This document shows positions 25,646-37,307 of a stretch of 64,000 nt of DNA, one piece after another. This DNA comes from Mesorhizobium sp. WSM3860 (GTDB taxonomy: Bacteria; Pseudomonadota; Alphaproteobacteria; Rhizobiales; Rhizobiaceae), in the NCBI RefSeq assembly GCF_002294995.1, contig NZ_NSGF01000001.1:1-64000 (forward strand). The letters are read 5' to 3'. The stretch's first letter is position 1. Each line of letters opens with the position of its first letter. Position numbers and translations under genes: made by a program. The notes below the pieces were generated by a model. That model was not told the origin of the DNA. It saw nothing but the letters and a program-made list of their open reading frames with translations, and did not search any database.

Positions 25646-26467
25646 TTATCGCGTCTTTCCCCGCAGGGCAACGATGGCCGCCGCGGTTTCCTCGATCGAG
25701 CGCCGGCTGACGTCGATCATCGGCCAGCCATGCCTGGTGCAGAGCTGACGCGCATAGGCGAGCTCCTCGGCGATGGCGGCGCGGTCGACATAATCGGTCG
25801 GCACGTAGTTGTTGCTATTGCCGAGGATGCGGTTCTGGCGGACATGCGAAATGCGCTCGGCCGTGGCGACGAGGCCGACGATCAGCGGCGTCCTGGCGTT
25901 AATCAGGCTTTCCGGCAACGGCACGCCGAGCACGATCGGAATGTTGGCGGTCTTGATGCCGCGATTGGCAAGATAGATGCTGGTCGGCGTCTTGGAGGTG
26001 CGCGAGATGCCGATCAACACGACATCGGCATCGTCCATGTTGGCCGGCAGCTGGCCGTCGTCGTGCTCCATGGTGAAGTTCAGCGCGTCGATGCGGCGGA
26101 AATATTCGGCGTCGAGCACATGCTGGGCGCCAACGCGCCGGCCGGCGGGCGTGCCGAGATAGGACTGGAAGACGCTGAGCACGGGCTCCAGCACCGAAAC
26201 GCAAGGCAGGCCCATGGCGGCGCAGCGCTCGTCGATGCTGCGCGCGAGCTTCTGGTCGACCACGGTGTAGAGAATGATGCCGGGCTCCTCCTCGATATCC
26301 TCGAACACCTTGGCGACCTGCTTTTCCGTGCGGATCAGCGGATAGATATGCTCGATGGCGCGCGCGTCCTTATATTGGGCGGACGCGGCGCGGCCTGCCG
26401 CCAGCAGCGTCTCGCCGGTGGCGTCGGAAATCAGGTGCAGATGGAAGAAGCTCTGGGGTTTGTTCAC
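25646..26467 (-). CDS. ppsR: PEP synthase / PPDK regulatory kinase-pyrophosphorylase (DUF299)
   Basis: The product is about 273 aa and starts (GTG) [20 protein letters not shown]. The nucleotide loop is [21 protein letters not shown], followed by [13 protein letters not shown] and [16 protein letters not shown]299 proteins phosphorylate and dephosphorylate phosphoenolpyruvate synthase or pyruvate phosphate dikinase to switch it off and on. The frame runs 45 codons further upstream, but that part lacks homology and would enter the origin region. This gene is the conserved left neighbour of oriC in several alphaproteobacteria. Confidence 0.92.
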   Translation of the reverse strand: MNKPQSFFHLHLISDATGETLLAAGRAASAQYKDARAIEHIYPLIRTEKQVAKVFEDIEEEPGIILYTVVDQKLARSIDERCAAMGLPCVSVLEPVLSVFQSYLGTPAGRRVGAQHVLDAEYFRRIDALNFTMEHDDGQLPANMDDADVVLIGISRTSKTPTSIYLANRGIKTANIPIVLGVPLPESLINARTPLIVGLVATAERISHVRQNRILGNSNNYVPTDYVDRAAIAEELAYARQLCTRHGWPMIDVSRRSIEETAAAIVALRGKTR

Positions 26468-26869
26468 AAGAGTTGGTTCCAGGCTGTGGGCAGATGTGGA
26501 CAAGGTTGGACAGAAAGGCCGTGACGTCGAAGGCGACTGTATCAGATGCCACCTTGTCCACAATTCGCCCAGCTGTAGGCTTTGTCGGGGCGCTGGGGAC
26601 AAAACCGGGGATCAACTTTTCTTGGCCGATTTCATCCACAGCACGAGGCCCGGAGGAGAAGAGCCAAGCCGCTGACTCGAAAGCCTGAATCCGGTTTGTC
26701 CCCAGATCCCTCCAAATTGCGAAAGCGGCTGCGCGACAATATGCTGACTGGCCTTTTCGAGCGGCAGGCGGGACAGGTCGCAACCACCACAACCAACAGA
26801 CTCTTAGAATTAGAAGACTCTTTCAAAATAGATATTTGATTTAAGAGACCTGGAGAGGGCGAGCACTGG
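26468..26869. other. oriC: Putative chromosomal replication origin (oriC)
   Basis: This 402-bp gap separates divergent ppsR and hemE, the place of oriC in Caulobacter and Rickettsia. DnaA-box-like 9-mers are visible: TGTGGACAA (26495-26503, inverted), TTGTCCACA (26554-26562), TCATCCACA (26632-26640), and two weaker forms, TGGGGACAA (26594-26602, inverted) and TTGTCCCCA (26696-26704). CcrM-type GANTC sites lie at 26674, 26687, 26799 and 26816. The stretch 26800-26846 is AT-rich and could be the unwinding element, next to hemE. Replication genes flank it and gene direction switches here. No functional test is possible from sequence. Confidence 0.85.
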
Positions 26870-27898
26870 ATGGCTGGGAAACGGATCATGCTGGACGTCC
26901 TCAAGGGCGAGACGGTTTCACCGCCGCCGCTCTGGCTGATGCGTCAGGCAGGGCGATATCTTCCGGAGTATCGCGAGACCCGGAAGCGGGCCGGTTCTTT
27001 TCTCGATCTCTGCTACGATCCGGATCTTGCCGTCGAGGTGACGCTGCAGCCGATCGAGCGCTTCGGCTTCGATGCTTCGATCGTGTTCTCCGATATCCTG
27101 GTTGTGCCCGATGCGCTCGGACGAGATGTCCGCTTCGAAGAGGGACACGGGCCGATCCTCAAGCCGATTGCGGCGGCCGAAATCGAGGCCTTGGACGGCG
27201 AAACGTTTCACGTGAATCTCGAACCGGTCTACGAAACGGTCCGCCGTCTGCGAGCGAAGCTTCCGGTTGAAACGACCTTGATCGGCTTCTGCGGCGCGCC
27301 CTGGACGGTGGCGACCTATATGATTGCCGGCCACGGCACGCCGGACCAGGGACCGGCCAGGCTTTTCGCCTATCGCGAGCCGGAGGCCCTTGCGCGGCTC
27401 CTGAAGATACTGGCCGACCATTCGGCCGCTTATCTCATCCGCCAGATCGAGGCCGGCGCCGATGTGGTGCAGATTTTCGATTCCTGGTCGGGCGTTCTCG
27501 ACGAAGCGTCCTTCGCAGCGTTCTGCGTCGAGCCAATTGCCGAGATCGTGCGGCAGGTGAAGGCCGCGCATCCGGATGTTCCGGTGATCGGGTTCCCGAA
27601 GGGCGCCGGCGAGCGCTATCGCGATTATAGGAAAAAGACCGGGATCACCGGGCTCGGTCTCGACTGGACCGTGCCGCTGTCGATGGCGAAGGAATTGCAA
27701 AGCGAAGGCGCGGTGCAGGGCAATCTCGATCCGCTTCGCCTGGTTGCCGGCGGCAAGGCGCTGGCCGACGGCGTCGATGCCATCCTTCGTACGCTGGGCA
27801 ACGGGCCGCTGATCTTCAATCTCGGCCATGGCATCACGCCGGAAACGCCGGTGGCGCATGTCGAGGCCATGGTGAAAATGGTGCGGAGCCATCGATGA
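26870..27898 (+). CDS. hemE: Uroporphyrinogen decarboxylase
   Basis: The 342-aa enzyme has the family N-terminus [19 protein letters not shown], the [11 protein letters not shown] aspartate motif and [14 protein letters not shown]. It converts uroporphyrinogen III to coproporphyrinogen III in heme synthesis. The stop overlaps the start of hemJ by 4 bp (ATGA). The gene is the right neighbour of the presumed origin and is transcribed away from it. Confidence 0.97.
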   Translation: MAGKRIMLDVLKGETVSPPPLWLMRQAGRYLPEYRETRKRAGSFLDLCYDPDLAVEVTLQPIERFGFDASIVFSDILVVPDALGRDVRFEEGHGPILKPIAAAEIEALDGETFHVNLEPVYETVRRLRAKLPVETTLIGFCGAPWTVATYMIAGHGTPDQGPARLFAYREPEALARLLKILADHSAAYLIRQIEAGADVVQIFDSWSGVLDEASFAAFCVEPIAEIVRQVKAAHPDVPVIGFPKGAGERYRDYRKKTGITGLGLDWTVPLSMAKELQSEGAVQGNLDPLRLVAGGKALADGVDAILRTLGNGPLIFNLGHGITPETPVAHVEAMVKMVRSHR

Positions 27899-28431
27899 CC
27901 GACAGGACCAACGAGAACAGCGCCGGCCAGGCGATGAAGCGCATGTTGGTCGGCATCGTCCTGCTGGTCGTGCTGACCGCCCTGCTCTTCCTCGTGGCGC
28001 CTGACAGCTTCTATCCCTGGGCCAAGGCAATCCATGTGATTGCCGTCATCTCCTGGATGGCCGGCATGCTCTATCTGCCCCGGCTCTTCGTCTACCATGT
28101 CGACGCCGAGAAAGGCTCCGTTCAGTCCGAGACCTTCAAGGTGATGGAGCGCCGACTGCTGCGCGCCATCATCAACCCGGCGATGACCGTGACTTGGGTG
28201 TTCGGGCTTTGGCTCGCCTGGAAGGGTTTCGGTTTCCAGGGCGGCTGGCTGCATGCCAAGATCCTCGCCGTGCTCCTGCTTTCGGGTCTGCACGGCTATG
28301 TCGCCGGCGCGGTGAGAAAATTTGCCGAGGACAAGAACGAAAAGCCGGCGAGGCACTGGCGGATCGTCAACGAACTCCCCACATTGCTGATGATCGTCAT
28401 CGTCATCCTGGTCATCGTGAAGCCGTTCTGA
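27895..28431 (+). CDS. hemJ: Protoporphyrinogen oxidase HemJ (UPF0093 membrane protein)
   Basis: The 178-aa membrane protein has four to five hydrophobic segments. The conserved heme-ligand region is [20 protein letters not shown] followed by [14 protein letters not shown] and the C-terminal [13 protein letters not shown] are family landmarks. HemJ oxidises protoporphyrinogen IX in bacteria lacking HemG and HemY. Its overlap with hemE supports a heme operon. Confidence 0.92.
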   Translation: MTDRTNENSAGQAMKRMLVGIVLLVVLTALLFLVAPDSFYPWAKAIHVIAVISWMAGMLYLPRLFVYHVDAEKGSVQSETFKVMERRLLRAIINPAMTVTWVFGLWLAWKGFGFQGGWLHAKILAVLLLSGLHGYVAGAVRKFAEDKNEKPARHWRIVNELPTLLMIVIVILVIVKPF

Positions 28432-28597
28432 GGCTTCCCCATACCCGGCAAAAGGCGGCTTGCTCTTTCAGGCGACCGACGATAAAAGACGGGTCTTCCT
28501 TCCCGTCATGCGCCGCCCCTTTCTCGCTTTCGGCCGCGCCCGGCATTTGTCGCATCCAGCCGATTTTTCTCCCCAAAGCCTACCCAGAGTCCATCTA

Positions 28598-29863
<1,266 letters not shown>

Positions 29864-29889
29864 TTGGGCGGGGCGGGGGTACCCCTCGC

Positions 29890-30056
29890 CTCGTCATCCT
29901 CGGGTCAAGCCGGACTTGACCCGAGGATCCTTGCCGTGAGGTCTGCCGGGGGACCAACGGAGCAGAATCTACACCGTTGCAGCGCTCAAGAGTCCCGGCA
30001 TGGATCCTATGGTCTGCGCCGCGTCGCTTCGCTCCTTGCTCCGCCATAGGATGACT
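29890..30056. repeat. Family B repeat with 14-bp inverted repeat after rho
   Basis: A 14-bp perfect inverted repeat (29896-29909 and 29915-29928, core CCTCGGGTCAAG/CTTGACCCGAGG) is followed by a family B unit with 'tcgcttcgctccttgctccg'. The convergent genes rho and the DUF255 gene both end here, so it may also work as a terminator. Confidence 0.75.
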
Positions 30057-32073
30057 AAGTCCGCCGCAACAGCTTCTCCAACTCACCCGCATCCGTAACC
30101 GCCGGCAGGCATGCCTGTCCGCTGCAGAACCAGGCTCCCGGCTTGTCCGTCGGGGGCAGCACGCCGCCAGGCAAAAGCGGTTGATTCGCTTCCGTACCGA
30201 TCGGCAGAACGATATCGACGCGCCGCGAATCCGGATTTCGATTCGCCACCGGAACGAGACTTGAAGAGTCAAGCTTGTCGATAATGACAAGCTTCAGCGG
30301 CTCGAGCGCCAGCGCGCAAGCGTTGACGATGCCGGCCTGGCCATAGGCTTGTTGGGCGGCGCGACCCATGGCGTGTTCGGCTGTCGTCCAGGCCTTTTCC
30401 CAAAGATCGAAATCGCCGGTGAGCGAGGAGAGCCGGACCAGCGCCTCGACGATCTGGCTGGTGGCGGAGGGAATTGCCTCATCGACATCGCCGCGGATAC
30501 GGATCGGCACATCGACGCTGTCGGACGCCGTCAAATAATAGCCGGTCCTTTCCGGGTCCTGATGCCAGCGGTCGAGCTGATCGATGAACTGCCGGGCATG
30601 GTCCGTATAGGCAGAACTGCCGGTAGCCTCGAACAGGGCGATCGCCGCGTTGGTCATGGCGGCATAGTCGCTCGACAGGGCCGGGAAGAGCTTCTTGTCG
30701 CCGAGCATCGAATGCGGCAGGCGGCCGTCCTTGCTGGCTTCGACGATATGAGCGAAGGCCCTGGCGGCGGCGTCCACCCAGTCGGATCGCCCGAACGAGC
30801 GGCCCGCTTCGGCGAGGGCCGCAATCATAAGTCCGTTCCAGTCGGTAAGCGCCTTGCCGTCGCGGCCGGGCCTGACGCGATTTTCTCTGGCAGCTAGCAA
30901 TTTTGCCTTCAGCGTTGCGAGCCGAGCGTAATCGGTGATCCCCTGGCGCTGCTGTGCCTCGCTCTGGCGGATTATAGGCTTGCCTTCCCAGCCATGCGGG
31001 GCGGCGAGCTCGAAATATTGGAAGAAGAGGGCGGAATCAGCACCAAGCGCGGCGTCGACCTCCTCCCTGCTCCAGGTGTAGAACAAGCCCTCCGCGCCTT
31101 CGCTGTCGGCATCGAGGCTGGCGGCGAAGGCGCCGCCCTCGACCCGCATCTCCCGCAGCAGCCAGGCAACGGTTTCCTCGATTCGTCTGCGAAACAACTC
31201 ATTGCCTGTTGCCGCGTAGGCCCAATTGCACAGGCGGATGAGCTGGGCGTTGTCGTAAAGCATCTTCTCGAAATGCGGGACCAGCCATTCGGCATCGGTC
31301 GAGTATCGGCTGAGAGCGCCGCCGGCATGGTCGTAGATGCCGCCGGCGAGCATTCTTTCCAGGCTGATGAGCACGGCGTCGCGATGGGTGGTCTGGTCGT
31401 CGCGCAGCCAGGACAGCCACAGGCTGTTCATGAATGGCGCGTTGGGGAATTTCGGCGCGCCGCGCAAGCCACCGAGATCGCGGTCTATCATGCCGTCAAT
31501 GCGGCCCGCGAGATCGGCAAGCGTGCCGCGGTCGAGCACCGCCTTTCCATTGGCGCCGGCCAGCCGCTGCTCGACATGGGTAGTCAGCCCGTCGGCGCTT
31601 TGGCCCAGGCTCTCCTGCTTCTCGCGCCAGGCCTTGTCGACCGCCTCCAGCACCTGGACAAAGCCCGGTCGCCCATAGCGCGCCTCGCGTGGAAAATAGG
31701 TGCCGCCCCAGAAAGGCTTGCCATGGGGCGTGAGGAACATGGTCAGCGGCCAGCCGCCCTGTTCGCCCATGGCATGGAGTGCCGCCATATAGATCTGGTC
31801 GATGTCCGGGCGCTCCTCGCGATCGACCTTGATATTGACGAAGAGGCGGTTCATGACGGCGGCGACGGCATCGTTTTCGAAGCTTTCATGCGCCATGACA
31901 TGGCACCAATGGCAGGCGGCATAGCCGATGGACAGCAGGATCGGCCGTCCGAGTTCCTTCGCCTCGGCAAGGGCGTCCGGCGACCAGCCCCGCCAATGCA
32001 CGGGATTGTCGCTGTGCTGCTGCAGATAGGGGCTAGCCTCTTCGGCAAGCAGGTTTCGCGCGGGCAAGGTCAC
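30055..32073 (-). CDS. Thioredoxin-domain protein of the DUF255/YyaL (SPATA20) family
   Basis: The 672-aa protein starts (GTG) TLPARNLLAEEASPYLQQHS. It has a thioredoxin-like domain (about 1-165) with a CxxC at C54/C57 in YAACHWCHVMAHESFE. It continues into a long (alpha/alpha)6-toroid-like region with SALIRLCN-type helices and GLMIAALAEAGR. The family is widespread from bacteria to animals, and is related in architecture to N-acylglucosamine epimerase-like barrels; no reaction is firmly established. It lies between rho and mnmE on the opposite strand, so it is a small interruption in that run. Confidence 0.88.
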   Translation of the reverse strand: MTLPARNLLAEEASPYLQQHSDNPVHWRGWSPDALAEAKELGRPILLSIGYAACHWCHVMAHESFENDAVAAVMNRLFVNIKVDREERPDIDQIYMAALHAMGEQGGWPLTMFLTPHGKPFWGGTYFPREARYGRPGFVQVLEAVDKAWREKQESLGQSADGLTTHVEQRLAGANGKAVLDRGTLADLAGRIDGMIDRDLGGLRGAPKFPNAPFMNSLWLSWLRDDQTTHRDAVLISLERMLAGGIYDHAGGALSRYSTDAEWLVPHFEKMLYDNAQLIRLCNWAYAATGNELFRRRIEETVAWLLREMRVEGGAFAASLDADSEGAEGLFYTWSREEVDAALGADSALFFQYFELAAPHGWEGKPIIRQSEAQQRQGITDYARLATLKAKLLAARENRVRPGRDGKALTDWNGLMIAALAEAGRSFGRSDWVDAAARAFAHIVEASKDGRLPHSMLGDKKLFPALSSDYAAMTNAAIALFEATGSSAYTDHARQFIDQLDRWHQDPERTGYYLTASDSVDVPIRIRGDVDEAIPSATSQIVEALVRLSSLTGDFDLWEKAWTTAEHAMGRAAQQAYGQAGIVNACALALEPLKLVIIDKLDSSSLVPVANRNPDSRRVDIVLPIGTEANQPLLPGGVLPPTDKPGAWFCSGQACLPAVTDAGELEKLLRRT

Positions 32074-32184
32074 AATGGGCGGCTCGGGCTAGGTTGATAA
32101 CCAGGCGATTCCGGGAAAGCCACGGCTGACGTCCGGAACGGCGCCTGAAAGAAGATACCTAGGGTGGTTCGGCAGGTCGGGCAA

Positions 32185-33498
32185 ATGGCAAGTTCGAAGG
32201 ATTCTATCGTAGCGCTGTCGAGCGGTCGCCTGCCCGCCGGCATTGCCGTGATCCGCATCTCCGGCCCGAAGACTCGATTCGTAATCGAAACGATTGCAGG
32301 CGGCAGCATCACGGCGCGCTTGGCCACGTTGCGCAAGCTGATGGCACCCGACGGGTCGGTCATCGATCACGGGCTTGTCTTGTTCTTTCCCGGCCCTGGC
32401 AGCTTCACCGGCGAGGACGTTGCGGAGTTCCATGTTCACGGCAGCCGAGCCGTTGCGGCAAAAATGCTGGAAACGATTACCGGCTTCGTGGGCGTCAGAC
32501 ATGCCGAGCCTGGCGAATTTACGCGGCGCGCCTTTCTCAACGGCAAGCTCGATCTGGTCGAGACCGAGGCGCTGGCGGATCTCGTCAATGCCGAGACTGA
32601 GGCGCAGCGGCGCTTTGCCGTACGTAACGCCGAGGGCGCGCAGAGCGAGCTCTATTCGGGGTGGCGCCGCCGGCTGATCCATGCCCGGGCAATGATCGAA
32701 GCGGAAATCGACTTCGCCGACGAAGAGGATATCCCGGGTTCGGTCTCGGATGCGGTCTGGACCGATGTGGGGGCGTTGGCCGAGGAGATAGAGCGCCACA
32801 TTCGGGGGTTCAAAGCGGCCGAGATCATTCGCGATGGTTTCGAGGTCGTCATCCTTGGCGCGCCGAACGCGGGCAAGTCCAGTCTGTTTAATGCTCTGGC
32901 CAAACGCGAGGCGGCAATCGTCACCGACGAGCCGGGCACCACGCGCGACCTGCTGGAGGTGGTGCTGGATCTCCACGGGATGCGGGTTCGGGTCGTTGAT
33001 ACGGCAGGCCTGCGCGAGGCCGCCGGCAAGGTGGAGACGATCGGCATTGAACGAGCGCGCGCCAAGGCCGGTGGCGCCGACCTGGTTCTGCTGCTGGAGG
33101 ACATGGCCGATCCACAGCCCGTGGGCGCGGTTCCGACAGATGTTCCGCTGCTGCGAATCGGGACCAAAGCCGATCTCGTGGGCGCGCCGAGGCGGGCCTT
33201 TGATTTGGCTATCTCTGCCAAAGAAGGCACCGGACTTTCGCAACTCCTCGATGAGATTGCCGGTCGCGCCGCTGCTGCAGTTGGCGAAGCCGGTGATATC
33301 CTGCCGTCCAGGCTACGCCATGTCGAACTGCTGACCGAGGCCAGGGATTTCCTCTGCGCGGCGCTGTCGGGGCAAAGCCTTGAGCTGCGCGCGGAAGAGC
33401 TGCGGGTGGCCACGGATCGACTCGGGCGCATTACCGGCGCTGTCGATGTCGAGGATATGCTCGACGTCATCTTTTCCCAGTTCTGCATCGGCAAGTGA
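32185..33498 (+). CDS. mnmE: tRNA modification GTPase MnmE
   Basis: The product is 437 aa, with a tetrahydrofolate-binding N-terminal domain, a helical domain, an inserted G domain (GAPNAGKSSLFN, DEPGTTRDLLE, DTAGLRE) and the C-terminal FCIGK with its invariant Cys. The G4 motif is TKAD rather than NKxD. With MnmG it forms the (carboxymethyl)aminomethyl group on wobble U34. The start ATG 32185 (MASSKDSIVALSS) is preferred over 32164. The stop codon lies inside the first parS-like palindrome. Confidence 0.95.
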   Translation: MASSKDSIVALSSGRLPAGIAVIRISGPKTRFVIETIAGGSITARLATLRKLMAPDGSVIDHGLVLFFPGPGSFTGEDVAEFHVHGSRAVAAKMLETITGFVGVRHAEPGEFTRRAFLNGKLDLVETEALADLVNAETEAQRRFAVRNAEGAQSELYSGWRRRLIHARAMIEAEIDFADEEDIPGSVSDAVWTDVGALAEEIERHIRGFKAAEIIRDGFEVVILGAPNAGKSSLFNALAKREAAIVTDEPGTTRDLLEVVLDLHGMRVRVVDTAGLREAAGKVETIGIERARAKAGGADLVLLLEDMADPQPVGAVPTDVPLLRIGTKADLVGAPRRAFDLAISAKEGTGLSQLLDEIAGRAAAAVGEAGDILPSRLRHVELLTEARDFLCAALSGQSLELRAEELRVATDRLGRITGAVDVEDMLDVIFSQFCIGK

Positions 33499-33511
33499 TT
33501 CACGTGAAACG
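33496..33511. other. parS: parS-like site 1
   Basis: TGATTCACGTGAAACG differs from the consensus TGTTTCACGTGAAACA at two positions and keeps the core TTCACGTGAA. It overlaps the mnmE stop codon. Confidence 0.8.
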
Positions 33512-33534
33512 CGGGGCGGTTGCCGTGCGCGGGA

Positions 33535-33550
33535 TGATTCACGTGAAACA
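33535..33550. other. parS: parS-like site 2
   Basis: TGATTCACGTGAAACA has one mismatch to the parS consensus. Confidence 0.85.
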
Positions 33551-33572
33551 GCGGCAGGACGTGGCGGATGGG

Positions 33573-33588
33573 TGTTTCACGTGAAACG
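33573..33588. other. parS: parS-like site 3
   Basis: TGTTTCACGTGAAACG has one mismatch to the consensus. The three sites are spaced 39 and 38 bases apart. The rest of the 413-bp mnmE-mnmG gap has no recognised gene. Confidence 0.88.
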
Positions 33589-33911
33589 GGTCGGCCAGAT
33601 AGGTGGCCTGCTTGGTCAAGCACCAAACAGCGCTGCCCTCATTGCGTGCCCCGTTGAAGGCGAGAACGCGGCTGGCCACGAAAGCAACAGCGCTGATTCA
33701 CAGCGCTCGAGATTGGTGAAAAATTGTCCATGAGAGAAGCGCCTCCCCTTCTTTTTGGGACAAGGAACCGACAGGCAGCAAAGAGCAGCGCCGAAGCCCG
33801 AGGCCGCTGGCACGCAGCCCCATTCCCGGCGTTCACCTTGTAACGGGGACTCCTTGACAGCGAAGGCTGGCGGGGACATGTGTCAAAGCATCTCTGAAAC
33901 GGATTCTTCAA

Positions 33912-35786
33912 ATGACCAGTCACTATGATGTGGTGGTGGTGGGCGGCGGCCATGCCGGGTGCGAAGCGGCGAGTGCGGCTGCGCGCGCCGGCGCCAGGAC
34001 GGCGCTGGTGACGCTGCGCTTCGACACGATCGGCGTCATGTCCTGCAATCCGGCCATCGGTGGCCTGGGCAAGGGTCATCTGGTGCGCGAGATCGACGCC
34101 ATGGACGGGTTGATGGGCCGCATGGCAGACGCTGCCGGCATCCAATTCCGCCTGCTCAACCGCCGCAAGGGCCCGGCGGTGCGCGGGCCACGGACCCAGG
34201 CCGACCGCAAGCTCTATCGTCTTGCCATGCAGACGGCGATCCGCGAGCAGGCCAATCTCGAGGGGGTGGAAGGCGAAGTCCTGGATCTCGAGATCGAGGA
34301 CGGGCGGGTTGCGGCCGTGTTGGTCTCCCGCGACAGGCGGCTCGCCTGCGGCGCCGTGGTGCTGACAACCGGCACATTCCTGCGCGGGCTGATCCACATC
34401 GGCGAGAAGAAGATCGTCGCCGGCCGGATGAACGAGCAGGCGAGCCATGGGCTTTCGGCGACGATGGCGCGGGTCGGTTTCAAGCTCGGGCGGCTGAAGA
34501 CGGGGACGCCCCCTCGCCTCGACGGCCGCACCATCGATTGGGCCTCGCTGGAAAGCCAGGCCGCGGACGATCACCCGGTGCCATTCTCGCTGATGACGGA
34601 CCGTATCGCGAACCCGCAGATCCATTGCGGCATCACCCGCACCACGCAGGCTACACATGAGTTGGTTCGCCTCAATCTGCAGCGGTCGGCGATGTATTCC
34701 GGCTCGATCGAAGGCGTTGGCCCGCGCTACTGCCCTTCGATCGAGGACAAGATCGTCAAGTTCGGCGACCGCGAGGGTCACCAGATCTTCCTCGAACCGG
34801 AAGGCCTCGACGACGACACCGTCTATCCGAACGGCATCTCGACCTCGCTGCCGGAAGAGGTGCAACTCGACATTCTGACGACGATCCCCGGGCTGGAAAA
34901 GGCAACGATGCTGCAGCCGGGCTACGCCATCGAATATGACCATGTCGACCCGCGCGAGCTCAAGACGACGCTGGAGACGAAGCGCGTCGCCGGCCTGTTC
35001 CTGGCCGGGCAGATCAACGGCACCACCGGCTACGAAGAAGCCGGCGCGCAAGGCCTGCTGGCTGGCATCAACGCCGCGCGCAAAGCATCGTCAAGCGACG
35101 CGGTCGTGCTCAGCCGCACTGAGGCCTATATCGGCGTGATGATCGACGACCTCACCAGCCGCGGCATCGCCGAACCCTATCGCATGTTCACTTCGCGGGC
35201 GGAGTTCCGGCTTTCGCTGCGCGCCGACAATGCCGACGAGCGGCTCACCCCGCTGGCCGACCGCCTGGGAATTGCCTCCTCCGAGCGGATGCAGCGGTTT
35301 GACGCCATCAGCAAGAAACTCGACTCTGCCCGTGCGCTCGCAAAGTCGATCGCCTTCACGCCGAATGAAGCCGCGCGGCATGGGCTGGAGATCAACCGGG
35401 ATGGCGTTCGGCGTTCGGCCTACGACCTGCTCGCCTATCCCGGCGTCGATATCGCCTGGCTGACGCGGATCGAGCCACGGTTTGGCGAACTCGACCCCAA
35501 TACGGCAGAGCGGCTTGAGACCGAGGCGAAATATTCCGTCTATCTCGAGCGCCAACAGGCTGACGTGGCGCAGATCAGGCACGAGGAATCGCGACTGATT
35601 TCGGAGACCATCGATTTCGCCGACGTTCCAGGCCTGTCCAACGAGCTGAAGCAGAAGATGAAGGCGCGCCGGCCGCGCTCGATCGCCGACGCGCAGCGCA
35701 TGGAAGGCATGACGCCCGCGGCGCTGGCGATCATTGTCGCGCATGTCCGCAATGCCGAGCTGGCTGCGCGAAGGTCGGTGGCGTGA
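33912..35786 (+). CDS. mnmG: tRNA uridine-5-carboxymethylaminomethyl modification enzyme MnmG (GidA)
   Basis: The 624-aa flavoprotein has the FAD fold [21 protein letters not shown], the [20 protein letters not shown] signature, [31 protein letters not shown] and the C-terminal helical MnmE-binding part. It is the partner of MnmE. The stop overlaps rsmG (GTGA). It starts the mnmG-rsmG-parA-parB unit. Confidence 0.97.
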   Translation: MTSHYDVVVVGGGHAGCEAASAAARAGARTALVTLRFDTIGVMSCNPAIGGLGKGHLVREIDAMDGLMGRMADAAGIQFRLLNRRKGPAVRGPRTQADRKLYRLAMQTAIREQANLEGVEGEVLDLEIEDGRVAAVLVSRDRRLACGAVVLTTGTFLRGLIHIGEKKIVAGRMNEQASHGLSATMARVGFKLGRLKTGTPPRLDGRTIDWASLESQAADDHPVPFSLMTDRIANPQIHCGITRTTQATHELVRLNLQRSAMYSGSIEGVGPRYCPSIEDKIVKFGDREGHQIFLEPEGLDDDTVYPNGISTSLPEEVQLDILTTIPGLEKATMLQPGYAIEYDHVDPRELKTTLETKRVAGLFLAGQINGTTGYEEAGAQGLLAGINAARKASSSDAVVLSRTEAYIGVMIDDLTSRGIAEPYRMFTSRAEFRLSLRADNADERLTPLADRLGIASSERMQRFDAISKKLDSARALAKSIAFTPNEAARHGLEINRDGVRRSAYDLLAYPGVDIAWLTRIEPRFGELDPNTAERLETEAKYSVYLERQQADVAQIRHEESRLISETIDFADVPGLSNELKQKMKARRPRSIADAQRMEGMTPAALAIIVAHVRNAELAARRSVA

Positions 35787-36424
35787 GCGCCGATGCTTGG
35801 GCCGACCTGGAGAGAGCAGCGGGTCCGGTTTCACGTGAAACATTCGAGCGGCTGCAGGCCTTCGAACGGCTTCTTCAGAAATGGAACCGCAGCATCAATC
35901 TGACGGCGCCGTCGACGCTCGACGACGTCTGGCGCCGCCACATCCTGGATAGCGCCCAGCTTGGGCGAATCGCGCCAACCGCCACGCGCTGGGTCGACCT
36001 CGGCTCCGGCGGCGGCTTTCCCGGATTGGTGCTCGGTTTTCTGCTCGCCGAGCGGCCAGGCGCGTCGATCGACCTGGTTGAAAGCAACCGCAAGAAGGCC
36101 TCTTTCCTGCAATCGGTCGTCGGCCAATTCGGCCTGCCGGCGCGTGTGCTGGCGCGACGCATCGATGACAGCTATCCGCTTGTTTCTGCACCGGAAGTCG
36201 TCACGGCGCGGGCGTTGGCCGCGCTTCCGGACCTGCTCGATCTCGCCGCGCCTTGGCTGACCAAGGGCGCGCACGCGCTTTTCCACAAAGGCCGGGATTA
36301 CCGGGCCGAAGTGGAAGAAAGCGCTCACCGCTGGGTCTTCGATCTGGTAGAACATCCAAGCATGACAGACTCTCATGGCGTCATTCTGGAAATCACCGAT
36401 CTGCACCCGGCGACCCCGCAATGA
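35783..36424 (+). CDS. rsmG: 16S rRNA (guanine527-N7)-methyltransferase RsmG
   Basis: The 213-aa SAM methyltransferase has [28 protein letters not shown], the SAM loop [14 protein letters not shown] and [18 protein letters not shown] 35783 overlaps the mnmG stop and ATG 36421 of parA overlaps its own stop, so the three genes are coupled. A fourth parS-like palindrome lies inside its 5' end. The product methylates 16S rRNA. Confidence 0.95.
   Translation: MSADAWADLERAAGPVSRETFERLQAFERLLQKWNRSINLTAPSTLDDVWRRHILDSAQLGRIAPTATRWVDLGSGGGFPGLVLGFLLAERPGASIDLVESNRKKASFLQSVVGQFGLPARVLARRIDDSYPLVSAPEVVTARALAALPDLLDLAAPWLTKGAHALFHKGRDYRAEVEESAHRWVFDLVEHPSMTDSHGVILEITDLHPATPQ
35827..35842. other. parS: parS-like site 4, inside rsmG
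   Basis: GGTTTCACGTGAAACA has one mismatch to the consensus and sits within the rsmG coding sequence, where it encodes VSRET. Confidence 0.85.
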
Positions 36425-37239
36425 ATCACTGGCATCGACCCATGAAAACTGGACCGCGTATCATCACCGTTGCCAATCAGAAGGGCGGCGTCGGCAAGAC
36501 GACCACGGCAATCAATTTGGCCACGGCGCTGGCCGCGATCGGCGAGCGCGTGCTGATCGTCGACCTCGATCCGCAGGGCAATGCCAGCACCGGGCTCGGC
36601 ATCGACCGCAAGGATCGCACCGTCTCGTCTTATGACGTGCTGACCGGCGAGCTGGATCTTGAGGCGGCCGCGGTGCCGACGGCGGTGCCAGGACTTTCGA
36701 TCGTTCCCTCGACCCTTGACCTGCTCGGCATCGAAATGGAGATCGCCTCGGCGCCAGACAGGGTGCTGCGCTTGCGCAATGCGCTCCGCGCTGCAGCCGG
36801 GCGCGGGGCGCCGTTCGGCTATGTGCTGATCGACTGCCCGCCCTCGCTCAATCTTTTGACGTTGAATTCAATGGCGGCGGCCGATTCCGTTCTCGTGCCG
36901 CTGCAATGCGAATTCTTCGCGCTGGAAGGTCTCAGCCAATTGCTCGCAACGGTCGAGCAGGTGCGCGGCACGATCAATCCGGACCTCACCATCCAAGGCA
37001 TCGTGCTCACCATGTTCGATGGCCGCAACAACCTCGCCAACCAGGTGGTGCAGGATGTGCGCGCGCATATGGGCGACAAGGTTTACGAGACAATCATCCC
37101 GCGCAATGTGCGGGTTTCCGAAGCGCCGTCCTACGGCAAGCCGGCGATCCTTTACGATCTTAAGTGTTCCGGCAGCCAGGCTTATCTGCAGCTTGCCTCC
37201 GAGGTCATCCGCCGCGAGCGCAAGCTGCGCGCCGCCTGA
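36421..37239 (+). CDS. parA: Chromosome partitioning ATPase ParA
   Basis: The product is 272 aa, with the deviant Walker [19 protein letters not shown] (about 21-38), [14 protein letters not shown] and [17 protein letters not shown]. The start at 36421 overlaps the rsmG stop; an in-frame extension upstream is rsmG shadow. ParA binds DNA nonspecifically and moves ParB-parS complexes. It is 68 bases upstream of parB. Confidence 0.96.
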   Translation: MNHWHRPMKTGPRIITVANQKGGVGKTTTAINLATALAAIGERVLIVDLDPQGNASTGLGIDRKDRTVSSYDVLTGELDLEAAAVPTAVPGLSIVPSTLDLLGIEMEIASAPDRVLRLRNALRAAAGRGAPFGYVLIDCPPSLNLLTLNSMAAADSVLVPLQCEFFALEGLSQLLATVEQVRGTINPDLTIQGIVLTMFDGRNNLANQVVQDVRAHMGDKVYETIIPRNVRVSEAPSYGKPAILYDLKCSGSQAYLQLASEVIRRERKLRAA

Positions 37240-37307
37240 ATTGCGCGAACGGGCCGAGTGTCATTTACGAATAGCCGATTCGACCCCGAAATAATCTGGA
37301 CAGAATA

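Noticed and set aside
26468..26602. N-terminal extension of ppsR
   Set aside because: The extra 45 residues lack homology and overlap DnaA-box-like sites; GTG 26467 gives the family start.
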